Positions 34,129 through 43,745 of a stretch of 64,000 nucleotides of DNA are shown here, in pieces. Position numbers and translations under genes: made by a program. The notes beneath the pieces are model-generated. The model saw nothing but the letters and a program-made list of their open reading frames with translations, ran no database searches and was not told the origin of the DNA. Source of the DNA: Mytilus edulis (Eukaryota; Mollusca; Bivalvia; Mytilida; Mytilidae); NCBI RefSeq assembly GCF_963676685.1, contig NC_092346.1, positions 97,081,917 through 97,145,916 of the forward strand. Direction: 5' to 3'. Each line of letters begins with the position of its first letter. Position 1 is the stretch's first letter.

Positions 34129-34655
34129 TGTAACGTTTTTCATTTATTACATGCATCAGTGAGTTTTATTATCATCGTATAATCGCATTACTTATTCTCA
34201 TTTACCACTATCAAATAATTCATTACAATCTAATTGTATCGCCTTCAATAAGAGTGTACTTGTTAAATGTCAAATCAAACATGTTAATCAGCTGGTGCCC
34301 TGTTGCTTTGTTTATATTGGTGCCTCGGTTGACCTCAGCTTCGGTTGACCTTAGCTCCGGGCTCCTGTAATTTAGCTCCTGTGGAATATTTCTTTGTTCA
34401 GAGTCATTTAAGCATATTGTAATCTGGTTACTAGAGTAGTATAAAAGAGAAATAGGTAGTGAGAGATATACGATATACGAGATCATACGAGGAGATACGA
34501 TTTTGTGTACGAGAGGTGTGTACGTAGGAGATTTAGGATTATGTCACTGCATTGTTGGGCCTGCTGTTGTAAACTTGTATAACTGTTACATGTACATGTA
34601 CATCTACTTTGGATTTTGAATAATACAGTATTGAACTTTTAATCTACTTTGTGTT
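34129..34655 (+). mobile_element. Possible solo LTR or promoter-like region
   Basis: It begins TGTAACG, a common LTR start, has a TATA-type box GTATAAAAG at 34439-34447, then a short GATACGA-rich leader and AATAATACAG near 34618. I found neither a convincing CA end, a primer-binding site nor a partner LTR, so this may be an ordinary promoter-like stretch. Confidence 0.25.
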
Positions 34656-35293
34656 TATGTTAACTTGCAAGACTTCGTTCAGACTACACCTGAGGATCCA
34701 TTTATTTATTTATGTGACCAGGATTCCCTTAATCACGCTACCAGAGATTTTTTTAGGGTAACCCTGTTAAAGAGTATACTTGGCATTTGTTGTCCGTGTA
34801 CGAGTGAAACTTTACACCCAACAACACAGCACAAACACAAGAATACACACTTGAGTTCAAGTGGCATCACGGCAAACTTGACCAACTCAACTCTTTTTCG
34901 TCACAATATTAATAAGGTATTTATTTCAGAAGATTATTTATAAGTTACACAATAGACTTGTGATTTACAAGCTATTAAGCCCATCATATTTCTTATATAA
35001 GTAATTGACATTTATCAGTCATGTCAATCAGATTAGAAGAAATTCAATATATATTTCATTACCCGCTAGCTATTTGTTGATTGGGAAAAGGATTAGTAAT
35101 AAAACATTTGGTGCAATTCATAATTCTTTGCTTAGAAAAGAGCATTAAGGTGAAATTGTAGGGACTAAGTCAGCTCGTAGTCAAAATACTGGTAATGAGT
35201 CTGCCTATTAAGGTGGCATTCCTTCCAGCTAATTGACCTAATAAGAACTAGGACTTTTAAATCTGCTCAGTGTGTTGATCAAGAATAAAGCAG
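34656..35293. other. Spacer with one unconvincing frame
   Basis: A 92-codon frame at 34665-34943 is His/Thr-rich without recognisable features. Confidence 0.3.
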
Positions 35294-36408
35294 GGTTTAT
35301 TTGTAAAGCAAAATTATATCCGGGTGAAATTTGATCCGGAGGAAAAAATGTCACAGTAGTTGTTGTCATATTTTTATCCGGAGGAAAATATTTCCCTGGG
35401 ATATTTTTCCTTGCCGTGAAATTCTATCTGGGTAGGTAACTTATTAAATAGTTATTAAAAACAAACTTATCCTCTAGAATGAATATGAAATAACAATAGT
35501 GTATTTGAAATAAAACGAAATTGTTAAAAAAAAAAAGATTTATAATGGGAAATAATTTCACAAATTATCCCTGAAAAAATTTCCTGAAATATTCAAGTCA
35601 ATATCATCCTTTTAAAAGGAAAATTATCATGAAACATAGGGAAGAAAACCAGAAGTAATTTCAAAGATCGTAATTGTGAAAACAATATCATGATTAAATA
35701 CATGTAAGGTTAGTGTAATACATGTAAAAGTGAGTTGTTTTCAGATCTCGGTACAAATATAAATTTAAAAGTAAGGTAGAAATATAGTTGCATTACTACT
35801 GTTAACAGTAATAGAAGAATTTGATTATGATGATATTTTTAACTATATAAATAGTTTTGTCTGGGGACAGAGATGTAGTTATTGATTATATGGAAATCAG
35901 ATAAATCATAGCATAACAATATATTGGAACAAAAACATGTTTAACAGCTGCATAGTTTTTACCTGTGAAATGTTATCTGTCTTATTAAATCAAGTTGTAA
36001 GTCATCTTTTTATATAAATGAATATATAAAAAATAAGATTCAAGGAAAAATTTCACTATAAAATAGATTCAGAAATATATTATATTAATATCTTTAAAAT
36101 ATAAATTGCTCATAATTACCTCCCTTTGATAAATTATGCAAATTTGGTCTACCTTTGTGAAACTTTTATAATTATAGTCAGGTATATATTGATTGTGAGT
36201 AACTTATATAGTAGTTAATGGGATTCTATTTCACACGGTTCTGTGAAATAGAGTACGGCAAATGTATACCGGTACATATACTATCCGCATAACACAGATA
36301 GATTTTCACTCCTCAGGAAAAAATCAACCTGTGAAATACCATGCCTGGAAAAAAATTACTGGGACAAATTATCCCCAGGATAAAATATCACAGAGGAACA
36401 AATAAACC
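35294..36408. mobile_element. Foldback-like element, ~1.1 kb
   Basis: Ends GGTTTATTTGT and ACAAATAAACC are exact inverted repeats. Inside them, modules of the type ATCCGGAGGAAAAAATGTCACAG on the left face ATCCCCAGGATAAAATATCACAG on the right. A stem CTATTTCACA / TGTGAAATAG lies at 36226-36251. No coding capacity. Confidence 0.55.
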
Positions 36409-37034
36409 GTTACATATTCACATATCACTATAAAAAGTAAAATAATTAAAATACCAAGCTCCAGAAAAATTCAAACTAAGTTGAATGTCAAATGTTTGCC
36501 AAACAGTTGGCAAGGAATTATTTCAAACATGTCACTGTTACAGACAACAGACATTTGTTAATACTTATTTTTACAAATATTTTAACAATTAATGAATGAG
36601 CAATTTCAAGCGTTCATTTTTTGTTTAAAGTTCAAATGAAATGACAGTCATTTCATGACAAAACTATCTTTTCCTGGCTTGTGCCGAAAAATTAATTGTA
36701 TTTTAGAGTGCACTGATTCCTGGAAGTGTTGTAGAACTAGAAGAGGTAGTTCTGATCTGAGCAACAGCAAAAATATTCCCTTTTATTTTATTTTATTTTT
36801 TTATCAAAAGAAACTTTCAGAGTTGCTACAGTGATTTTAAGTCCTTAAGCATTCATTTGATATAAAAATTACCATATTAATATGCTAATTTGCATCTATG
36901 CGTTGGAACAATTTTGTCAAATAAAATCAAATCAAATCATGTTTATTGTACAAAAACAGGCCTCCAGCCCACAGTGCATTTATAAATTCACAATTAATAA
37001 TATCAACTACAGGATAATAGTAATAGAGATATAA
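36409..37034. other. AT-rich spacer
   Basis: No gene recognised. Confidence 0.35.
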
Positions 37035-37150
37035 ATCTTGGATTTAAATTATTTGACTCAATGGTTGCTCCAATTCTTTATTATGGTGCAGAATTATGGT
37101 GTACAGAGAAAGTGAAAGATATTGAAACTTAAAAACAAATTTTGTAAATG
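37035..37150 (+). pseudogene. LINE reverse-transcriptase scrap
   Basis: A short plus-strand line LGFKLFDSMVAPILYYGAEL then WCTEKVKDIE matches the conserved stretch after the LINE polymerase domain (compare LKMFDAMVEPILLYGCEIWG in the LINE at 13606). It is then broken by a stop and a frame change. Both flanks are unrelated, so this is a small truncated relic. Confidence 0.75.
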
Positions 37151-37239
37151 ACCACTAGGAACAATTTTGTATTGATATGTATTACTTTCTTGAATGATTC
37201 TTTTTACTAGATCCAATTTAGTGGTTCTACACCCTTGAA

Positions 37240-37339
37240 TGGGGGTCTCATTGGGGGGTTCCGATCCCGGATCCTGCTTACTGTTTTGTCCGATTCCCGT
37301 ATCCCGCTTACACTATGTACGTAAGCAATTCTATTTTTG
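37240..37339. mobile_element. Left half of a split GGGTCTCATTGG MITE
   Basis: Homologous to the first half of the MITE at 33388 (GGGGGTCTCATTGGGGGGTT, CCTGCTTACTGTTTTGTCCG, GTACGTAAGCAATTCT). Homology stops at the ATTTTTG target duplication at 37333-37339. Confidence 0.85.
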
Positions 37340-38085
37340 GGGAAAGACGGCTTCAAGCCGTCAATTCCCTAATGGGGTTGGCCAGAGTATCATTCCCTCA
37401 CGTCAATCATTTTGTTTTGATAGTTTGGAAACCCCCTCAAAATGTCATACTGAAATTGATGACAAGGAGAACAGATTGACTTTAAATACATTTTTTACAC
37501 ATTTACTCCCTTCTGTTTCTCATGAAATTATCGTATATTGAGCTTTCCCTTACACCATATACGTTTCTTTTACAGTCCGGAAAAATCAGTATTACGAAAT
37601 ATTCTAAATATATCTAACATAGTGACGTCATTGTTGGAATGCCACACTACACAGGGATATCCTTTATTCATTATAAAAATCATTCACAGTACTTGTATAC
37701 TAATTTAAAATCCGTATTTGTTAAATATAAACCTTATGATGTTTGCTGTAGTGTAGATGATTCACACACCAACATGAAATGCTTGAATCTGAGGCTATAA
37801 GCAGATAATATGTAGGTCAACTTTCGCGGTAAACAATGTCAATGGGGATACATGAGATTGGGGAGAGAAACGGCAGTTTTCATTGTTTCTGTAAAGTTCT
37901 GTTTTTAGAATCTTCCTCCAATTCAGGAGCACCTCAATTGATGAGTAATTTTACACTAAAATCAAATAAATGTTTCTGAACATTTAAAATGTGACATTTA
38001 GTATATGATAAGTAGTCTTCTATATACTAAATAATTATTGAAATGGTTTAAAAAAAAAAAAAATGTTGCTTTTTGTAGTTTATAC
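37340..38085 (+). repeat. Repeat C, copy 1, left part
   Basis: Begins with the perfect stem GACGGCTTCAAGCCGTC and aligns with 58576-59300: CCCTCACGTCAATCATTTTG, CCACACTACACAGGGATATC, GAGATTGGGGAGAGAAAC, GGAGCACCTCAATTGATGAG. Continues at 42495-43181 after nested insertions. Confidence 0.88.
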
Positions 38086-38089
38086 CTAT

Positions 38090-38244
38090 TGAGATTGGGG
38101 AGAGCAACTGCAGTTTTCATTCTTTCTGTAAAGTTATGTTTTTAGAATTTTTCTCCAATTAAGGAGCACCTCAATTGATGAGTAATTACCCACTAAAATG
38201 AAAGTCAATGTAGATGAACTCTAAAAATGTCACATTAAGTATAT
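38090..38244 (+). repeat. Internal duplication of repeat C
   Basis: GAGATTGGGGAGAGCAACTG to GTCACATTAAGTATAT repeats the stretch 37853-38005 of the same element with substitutions, so repeat C was locally duplicated before the TIR element entered the second copy. Confidence 0.8.
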
Positions 38245-38818
38245 GTTACAGTGAATTTGTATAATCAGGGATTATGTAGAATCCCTAAAATTTTCAGGGA
38301 TTATGTATAATCACTGGTTAGTTTAGGGATTATATATATTCACTACAATTTTCAGGGATTATGTATAATCACTAGAAAAAACGTCAGGGATTATACAGAA
38401 TAACTGAAATGATACTCAAATATATAACGGTGTCTTCCCATTTATCCAACTTTTTAATTTTTTAATTTTTGTTAATTATTGGGTTGTTTGTTTAGTAATA
38501 ATAAGGTGTCTTTCTAAAATTTGACAGTAAATTTGTTCCTGTATGTTTTTATATTATTTAAAAAATATATATATATTACATTAATGTAAACATTCATAAG
38601 ATTGTCAATTTTATCCTGAATTTGTCAATTAAAACAGCAAGTGTAAAATCATTTGTTCCCCGGACTAATGCTATACCGACCAGAAACTTAAAATTTTACG
38701 ACACTAAAGAGACAAAAGTCAATAATTTTCTTCAATTTTACCGGTTTAAGGAAAGTAAGACAATATTAAAACATGAGGGAAAATACAAAAACTATGACCT
38801 CTATGAAATTGAAAGTTA

Positions 38819-38934
38819 AGTTAAGTTAAGTTATTTAATATTATATAAATCAACCGAAGTTAAGTTAAGTTATTTAATATTATATAAATCAACCGAAGTT
38901 AAGTTAAGTTATTTAATATTATATAAATCAACCG
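38819..38934. repeat. 39-bp tandem repeat, three copies
   Basis: Unit GTTAAGTTAAGTTATTTAAT plus ATTATATAAATCAACCGAA, three nearly identical copies inside the TIR element. Confidence 0.92.
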
Positions 38935-39379
38935 TCGTTGCACGGGACTCGTACCGTTGCCCGGTCTGATTGCGTTGATATCTGCATCGTTAGCGAGAGC
39001 CTTGTCCCCACTGCTACCGGGGTTAACATTATCAATTGGCAAATCAAGCCATTTAAACTGTACTTTAAAAATGATTGAAATATATGAAATAAGTCATTAA
39101 AAATCTTGATAAAACTAAAGGGGGGTCTCAACACTTGCAGGTGCGTGTAGCTCACAGCTTAAAGATATAAGGAAAAGTAAATGTGTTTTATAAATCACAA
39201 GTCTACTACCAATAATTATGCACACTTTTTAAAATTTCGTAAAATTTTCGTTTGTGTACCTTTTCTCATGGACTGGCTCATATCAGACTATTACCCTTAA
39301 TAATGTATAACGTTAGGCATAGTATATTAATATGAAAGACACAAAAATATTGAAATGATAAACACAGGATAATTAAATG

Positions 39380-39790
39380 ATAAGCACAATATAATTAAAT
39401 GATAAGCACAATATATATTGAATAATTGATGTTTTGTTTTTAATACTGACTTTATCAGCAATAATATCAAGCGAGCCCTTTTTGATATTTACTGTATCAG
39501 TATTAATAATATCAAGCGAGCCTAAAAGGGCGGGTTGATGAAGTTAGTATTAAAATATTAACATGATTAAATGGCATAATTAAATGATAAGCACAATATA
39601 ATTAAATGATAAGCACAATATATATTGAATAATTGATGTTTTGTTTTTAATACTGACTTTATCAGCAATAATATCAAGCGAGCTCTTTTTGATATTTACT
39701 GTATCAGTATTAATAATATCAAGCGAGCCCACAAGGGCGGGTTGAAGAAGTTAGTATTAAAATATTAACCTGATTAAATGGCATAATGAT
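39380..39790. repeat. 207-bp tandem duplication
   Basis: GATAAGCACAATATATATTG at 39401 recurs at 39608, and homology continues through TACTGACTTTATCAGCAATA, TATCAAGCGAGCC and GGGCGGGTTGA. Each copy contains inverted pairs (TAATACTGA / TCAGTATTA). Confidence 0.88.
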
Positions 39791-40689
39791 TATTTTTTTT
39801 ATCGTATTGTTTTAGCAATTGTTTTTAGTTTGAGATATGAATTTAACTGAAATTGTCATCAAAACTATTTTTACGCGTACAATCTTTTTGATAAATGTTA
39901 ATTTTATGCACAATATTTTAAAAATAAACATTTTATTTACAAACTAGATTTGGATGGCACGACTTTTACACATTTGTCCTGTTTTTTTACATGTATATCT
40001 ATTAAATTCATATTTGTTTTTACCACAATATCAACATTTAAAAAACCTTGTCCTCCATATCCAATCATATTTTACCGCACGTCTCAGAGAAATAGAGTTT
40101 TCAGCACAAACATCTGAAGGTACCAATGAAGGGAAATCAGCAACCTCAAACTGATTTCTTGTATTAAAGATCCGAGCAGGAGTCCATTGCTATATGGCAA
40201 GGATCTCTCTTTCCTGGAACCACTTGTGGAATTGGTTTGAGATATATGTTGTTTTTCCTCTGCAATTTGCATTAACTTTTGAGCATACGTTTTTCTTCAA
40301 CCCAAGCAACACCTGTGCCTGTGCCAAGCTTATTTGTTAGTAGCATAATGAGGTTCAACACTTTGATAAAATATAAAGGAAAAAACTCATCACTTAAGAA
40401 TCAAATAGTAGATCAGGAATGAAAACTGCATGTAAACTTAAACTTTCAAGGAATAAGAAAAAAAATGTTAATTTGTTTCATCATCTTTGGAGATTTTAAT
40501 TATTGATAATCACTGAAATCATATTAGGGAATTTGTAGAATACTAATTAAAATTATCAGTGATTATGTGAAATCACTGGTAATTTTCAGGGAATCTGTAT
40601 AATCACTAATGATTTTAGTGATTCTACATAGTCCCTGAAAAATCAGGGATTCTACATAATCGCTGGTTATACAAATTCACTGTAACATA

Positions 40690-40942
40690 TATATATGATA
40701 AGTTTACCTTGTAAACATCAAAAGAATGCTGCTCCAATTCCATCATCAGGTGGAGTCCTCCTTCCTTGGCTGTTTCGGCGCTATTCCACAACAACCTCCA
40801 GAGGTGCGCCGGCTCAGGTGATCAATCTGAACCTGGAACTGGATGGCCTACACGGCTCCGATGTCTCAGCTGATCTTCTGTAACTGAATGCTGTTCTGTA
40901 TATCTATATCTGTCCATTATCTACACAATAAATGTTCATTGT
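40690..40942 (-). mobile_element. 3' UTR of the R2-type LINE
   Basis: Downstream of the minus-strand stop codon. Noticeably GC-richer than its surroundings (GGTTGTTGTGGAATAGCGCC, GAGCCGGCGCACCTCTGG), like the coding region above and unlike the host DNA. The plus-strand 62-codon frame here is its antisense shadow. Confidence 0.6.
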
Positions 40943-42487
40943 TTAACACTTTGTACTTTTCCACACTTCGTCTCTTTTCCTCCAAATCCACTGTGATGCC
41001 ACTTCTGCTTCTCTACACACTTCTGTAATCAGTTTCTTCCTCTCTGCTCCTACCACTCCCAAGGTCCTAAGTGCCCGCCACATTGACTGTCCTGCAAAGC
41101 CCCTGCATCCGACTTCTATTGCCAAACACCACGTCCTCCATCCCCGCTGTTTGCAATCCTCTATTAGCTGCTGGTATTTTGCCATCTTTCTTTCATAAGC
41201 TTCCTCTATTCTGTCTTCCCATGGGACTGTCAGTTCCAGCAAGACCGCCTGCCTAGTTCCCTGTGACCAAATGACTATATCTGGTCTTAGCGATGTTGCT
41301 GCTATTTCTGCTGGGAAACTCATGCGTTGATGTATGTCTGCTGTCATCTGCCAGTCTGATGCTGTTCCAAGTATCCCTAAACCTTCTGCCTGGTTGTCTT
41401 TCTTTTCTCCAGCCCTCACAAAATTTACAAATATGATGTTCTTCTGCATCTTTCTCTTCTTTCTCCTGGTGGTATCCAACTTTGCTGCTATTGTTTTCAA
41501 TACACTATCATGCCTCCATGTATATCTTCCATCTTTCAATGCGACTGGACATGCTGACAACACATGCTGTAGAGATGCTGGTTTGTCTTTGCATAAGGTG
41601 CATGTTGGGTCTTCTATCAACCCCCAGGTATAGAGGTTTGTTGGGCTTGGTAAAACATCATACACTGATCTTAGGAGAAAACTCAATCTGTATCCCTCCA
41701 TACTCCAAATCTCGCTCCAGGTCAAAGCCCTGCTTCTAGCTCCTTGCCAATTCAACCAACTACCCTGCTGTTTCATTCCTACTGCCTTAACATTCCTACT
41801 CTCTTCTTCCATCTGTCGTATTTCCTGTTGCACCAGTTCCCTCCGTCCCTTCTCATTTGCTGTATCCCACCTTGGTTTTGTTGTCATACCAAATCCCTGT
41901 CTACCAACTGCGGTTACACCAACGATGACACTGTGCTTTAGTCTAGTCTCAGCTTCCTTAACTGCTTCCTCTGCTTTCCATTTCCTTCCTGTCCTGATCT
42001 TTACTTTGGCTCCTCTCACTTTAGCATCTTTGCTGTCTCTCAACGTCATAACCTGTCTTGTCTTTGTAACTTTATACTCTTCTGTCAATGCCTTCATTGG
42101 TAATTGTAGCTTTGTTCCTGTGCTGTACAATCCAATGCTGCTGAAACTTCTTGGCACACCCAACCATCTTCTTAGGCATGCACTGATCTTTCTCTCTAAG
42201 GCCTCCACTTTGGACAATGGGAACTCGTAAACTAGTAATGGCCACAATATCCTTGGTAAGACCCCATGTTGATATATCCAGGCCTTATATCTTCCTGGGA
42301 GCCCACTTTTGTCTATCTTCGTCAGCCATTCTACCAATTGCTCTTGAACTTCACCCATGTTTACCATATCTGCTAGTGTTGCATCAAACTTTTTACCTAG
42401 GCATTTCACTGGTTTCTGGTAATCATCAATTAAAAAATAATTTTGCATACCAACATAATTATTGTAGTGGTCATTTTTTTTTCTCAT
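40943..42487 (-). CDS. R2-type LINE, C-terminal half: zinc finger and restriction-like endonuclease
   Basis: A 514-codon uninterrupted minus-strand frame. It opens within the region behind the polymerase (VKCLGKKF, then LPGRYKAWIYQHGVLPRILW and LRRWLGVPRS), so the reverse-transcriptase core is missing: a 5'-truncated copy. A zinc finger lies at 296-313 (C296, C299, H308, C313). The C terminus is a restriction-like endonuclease: RPDIVIW at 401-407, LLELTVPWEDR at 416-426 and the KMAKY lysine motif at 434-438, which place it among LINEs that nick their target with an RLE (R2/NeSL/Hero types). GC content is well above the flanks. Plus-strand frames over it are shadows. The intact frame suggests recent arrival. 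The exact clade is unresolved. Confidence 0.9.
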   Translation of the reverse strand: MRKKNDHYNNYVGMQNYFLIDDYQKPVKCLGKKFDATLADMVNMGEVQEQLVEWLTKIDKSGLPGRYKAWIYQHGVLPRILWPLLVYEFPLSKVEALERKISACLRRWLGVPRSFSSIGLYSTGTKLQLPMKALTEEYKVTKTRQVMTLRDSKDAKVRGAKVKIRTGRKWKAEEAVKEAETRLKHSVIVGVTAVGRQGFGMTTKPRWDTANEKGRRELVQQEIRQMEEESRNVKAVGMKQQGSWLNWQGARSRALTWSEIWSMEGYRLSFLLRSVYDVLPSPTNLYTWGLIEDPTCTLCKDKPASLQHVLSACPVALKDGRYTWRHDSVLKTIAAKLDTTRRKKRKMQKNIIFVNFVRAGEKKDNQAEGLGILGTASDWQMTADIHQRMSFPAEIAATSLRPDIVIWSQGTRQAVLLELTVPWEDRIEEAYERKMAKYQQLIEDCKQRGWRTWCLAIEVGCRGFAGQSMWRALRTLGVVGAERKKLITEVCREAEVASQWIWRKRDEVWKSTKC

Positions 42488-42574
42488 TTTTTTTAAATAT
42501 TGCTTTTTGTAGTTTAAAGCTATTTATTCATGAATTTTACAGATATATCAAAATGTGGGATCTGGAAACAAACT

Positions 42575-42688
42575 TGTACTTGTTTGGCTTTATAAATATT
42601 TTGATATGAGCGTCACTGATGAGTCTTATGTAGACGAAACGCGCGTCTGGCGTTCTAAATTATAATCCTGGTACCTTTGATAACTATT
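42575..42688 (+). mobile_element. ~115-bp hammerhead-carrying cassette
   Basis: Comparison with repeat C copy 2 shows that GGAAACAAACTT and CACACAG, adjacent at 59380-59399, are separated here by this block. It includes TTTGGCTTTATAAATATTTT, the ribozyme, and TAATCCTGGTACCTTTGATA. From memory this sequence is widespread in mussel transcripts. Likely a terminal piece of a Penelope-like element or a short retrozyme-type retroelement. Confidence 0.75.
42608..42655 (+). ncRNA. Type I hammerhead self-cleaving ribozyme
   Basis: All conserved parts are present in order. Stem I: GAGCGTCA (42608-42615) pairs with TGGCGTTC (42648-42655), eight pairs including two G-U. Core CTGATGA (42616-42622). Stem II: GTCT (42623-42626) with AGAC (42632-42635) around TATGT. 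Core GAAA (42636-42639). Stem III: two pairs, A39-U46 and C40-G45, closing a GCGC loop. Cleavage would follow C42647 (GUC). Short stem III type I hammerheads are known from Penelope-like elements, retrozymes and schistosome satellite DNA. The cassette is transcribed in the plus direction if active. Confidence 0.9.
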
Positions 42689-43181
42689 CACACAGCTTTT
42701 ATATCAATCATATTTGATTTTATAAGTACATGTATCCCTGTGATGAGAGTTTATGTAACTGGGAACTTTATCAATGGAAAATTAAAACTGAATAGATTTT
42801 TCAGTCCTCACTTTCTTGAGAATATTGTCACAAAAAATTGAGAGTAGTCTTAGCCTGCCGTTCAGTTGTACATAATTAAAATTTTAAAATATAATGTAGT
42901 AGTTGTTAAATTCAATTGAATTTAAGATAATTAACTCCCAACTTAAATCAAATGTTTTGATTTAGAAGGTGCAGATCTCATTGGTCCAAATTGTCTCTAT
43001 GATGAATTCTTGACTAAGGAAATGAAATAACAATAAACAACAATTAGTTTCATTATTGTCAGCCTTTATATATGTTCTAGCTGTTCTTTTGCTCATTCTT
43101 TGTATGTAGACTATCAAAAGATACCCCCCTAAAAATTGGAACAATGGCCGTCTTTTCCCTTCAGAGCTCTTCAGCTCTTTG

Positions 43182-43312
43182 ATTTTTGTCATTTCCCTGG
43201 TCCCTCTAGACCTCATTTCCCGTTTTCCCGACACAATAATTTGACTTTCACGTGTCACGCTTACAAAAAATCGACAATCCCGCATCACGCTTAGACCTCA
43301 ATGAGACCCACT
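43182..43312. mobile_element. Right half of the split MITE
   Basis: Starts with the second copy of the ATTTTTG duplication (43182-43188), then matches the second half of 33388-33613 (TTTCCCGTTTTCCCGACAC, TTTGACTTTCACGTGTCACG) and ends GACCTCAATGAGACCCA. Confidence 0.85.
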
Positions 43313-43410
43313 TGAATAATTCTGCAAATGAATTACTGCATTGATAGATGTCCACAGAAAAATTGCCATGTTCCTCAAGAATAGATCTAGGAAACTACAT
43401 GCAACAGATA

Positions 43411-43745
43411 AATATAAGAAGATGTGGTATGAGTGCCTATGATACAACTCTCCATCCAAGTCACAATTTTAAAAGTAAACACTATAGTTCAAAGTACAGC
43501 CTTCAACATTGAGCCTTGGCTCCAACTGAACAGCAAATAATGACTAGTGTAAAACCATTCAAACTGGAAAAACAACTGTCTAATCTATATAAAAAAAAAC
43601 GTGAAACATTTATGAACCCAATGAACAAACGACAACCACATAACATCAGGTTCCTGACTTAGTACAGGTGCAAACAAATGCTGTGGGTTTAAACATTTTA
43701 ATAGGCGCCAACCTTCACCCTACCCTGAAACAATAGTGTAACATC
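43411..43745 (+). repeat. Interspersed repeat R1, near full-length copy
   Basis: From AAGAAGATGTGGTATGAGTG and GATACAACTCTCCATCCAAG to ACGACAACCACATAACATCA, GGTTCCTGACTTAGTACAGG, GGGTTTAAACATTTTAATAG and ACCCTGAAACAATAGTGTAA. It matches the minus-strand copy at 11925-12260. Confidence 0.88.

Larger units (their letters stand above)
38245..40686. mobile_element. 2.44-kb TIR element with GGGATTATGTATAATCAC subterminal repeats
   Basis: Left GTTACAGTGAATTTGTATAA is the reverse complement of right TTATACAAATTCACTGTAAC. Next to each end several CAGGGATTATGTATAATCAC-type modules point inward. The flanks (ATTAAGTATAT, then ATATATATATGATAAGT) rejoin into the repeat C sequence. The interior has no recognisable transposase. 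It holds a 65-codon Lys-rich frame (38622-38819), a 39-bp minisatellite and a 207-bp duplication. Non-autonomous; superfamily unknown. Confidence 0.82.
42495..43181 (+). repeat. Repeat C, copy 1, right part
   Basis: Resumes at TTTTTGTAGTTTAAAGCTAT and aligns with 59320-59910 to its end, a perfect hairpin AGAGCTCTTCAGCTCT followed by TTG. It is interrupted at 42575-42688 by the hammerhead cassette. Confidence 0.88.

Noticed and set aside
34223-34486. 87-codon minus-strand frame
   Set aside because: It overlaps the LTR-like or promoter-like stretch, has no domain and no splice support.
41071-42230. Several plus-strand frames of 60-101 codons
   Set aside because: They are antisense shadows of the minus-strand R2-type LINE frame at 40943-42487.
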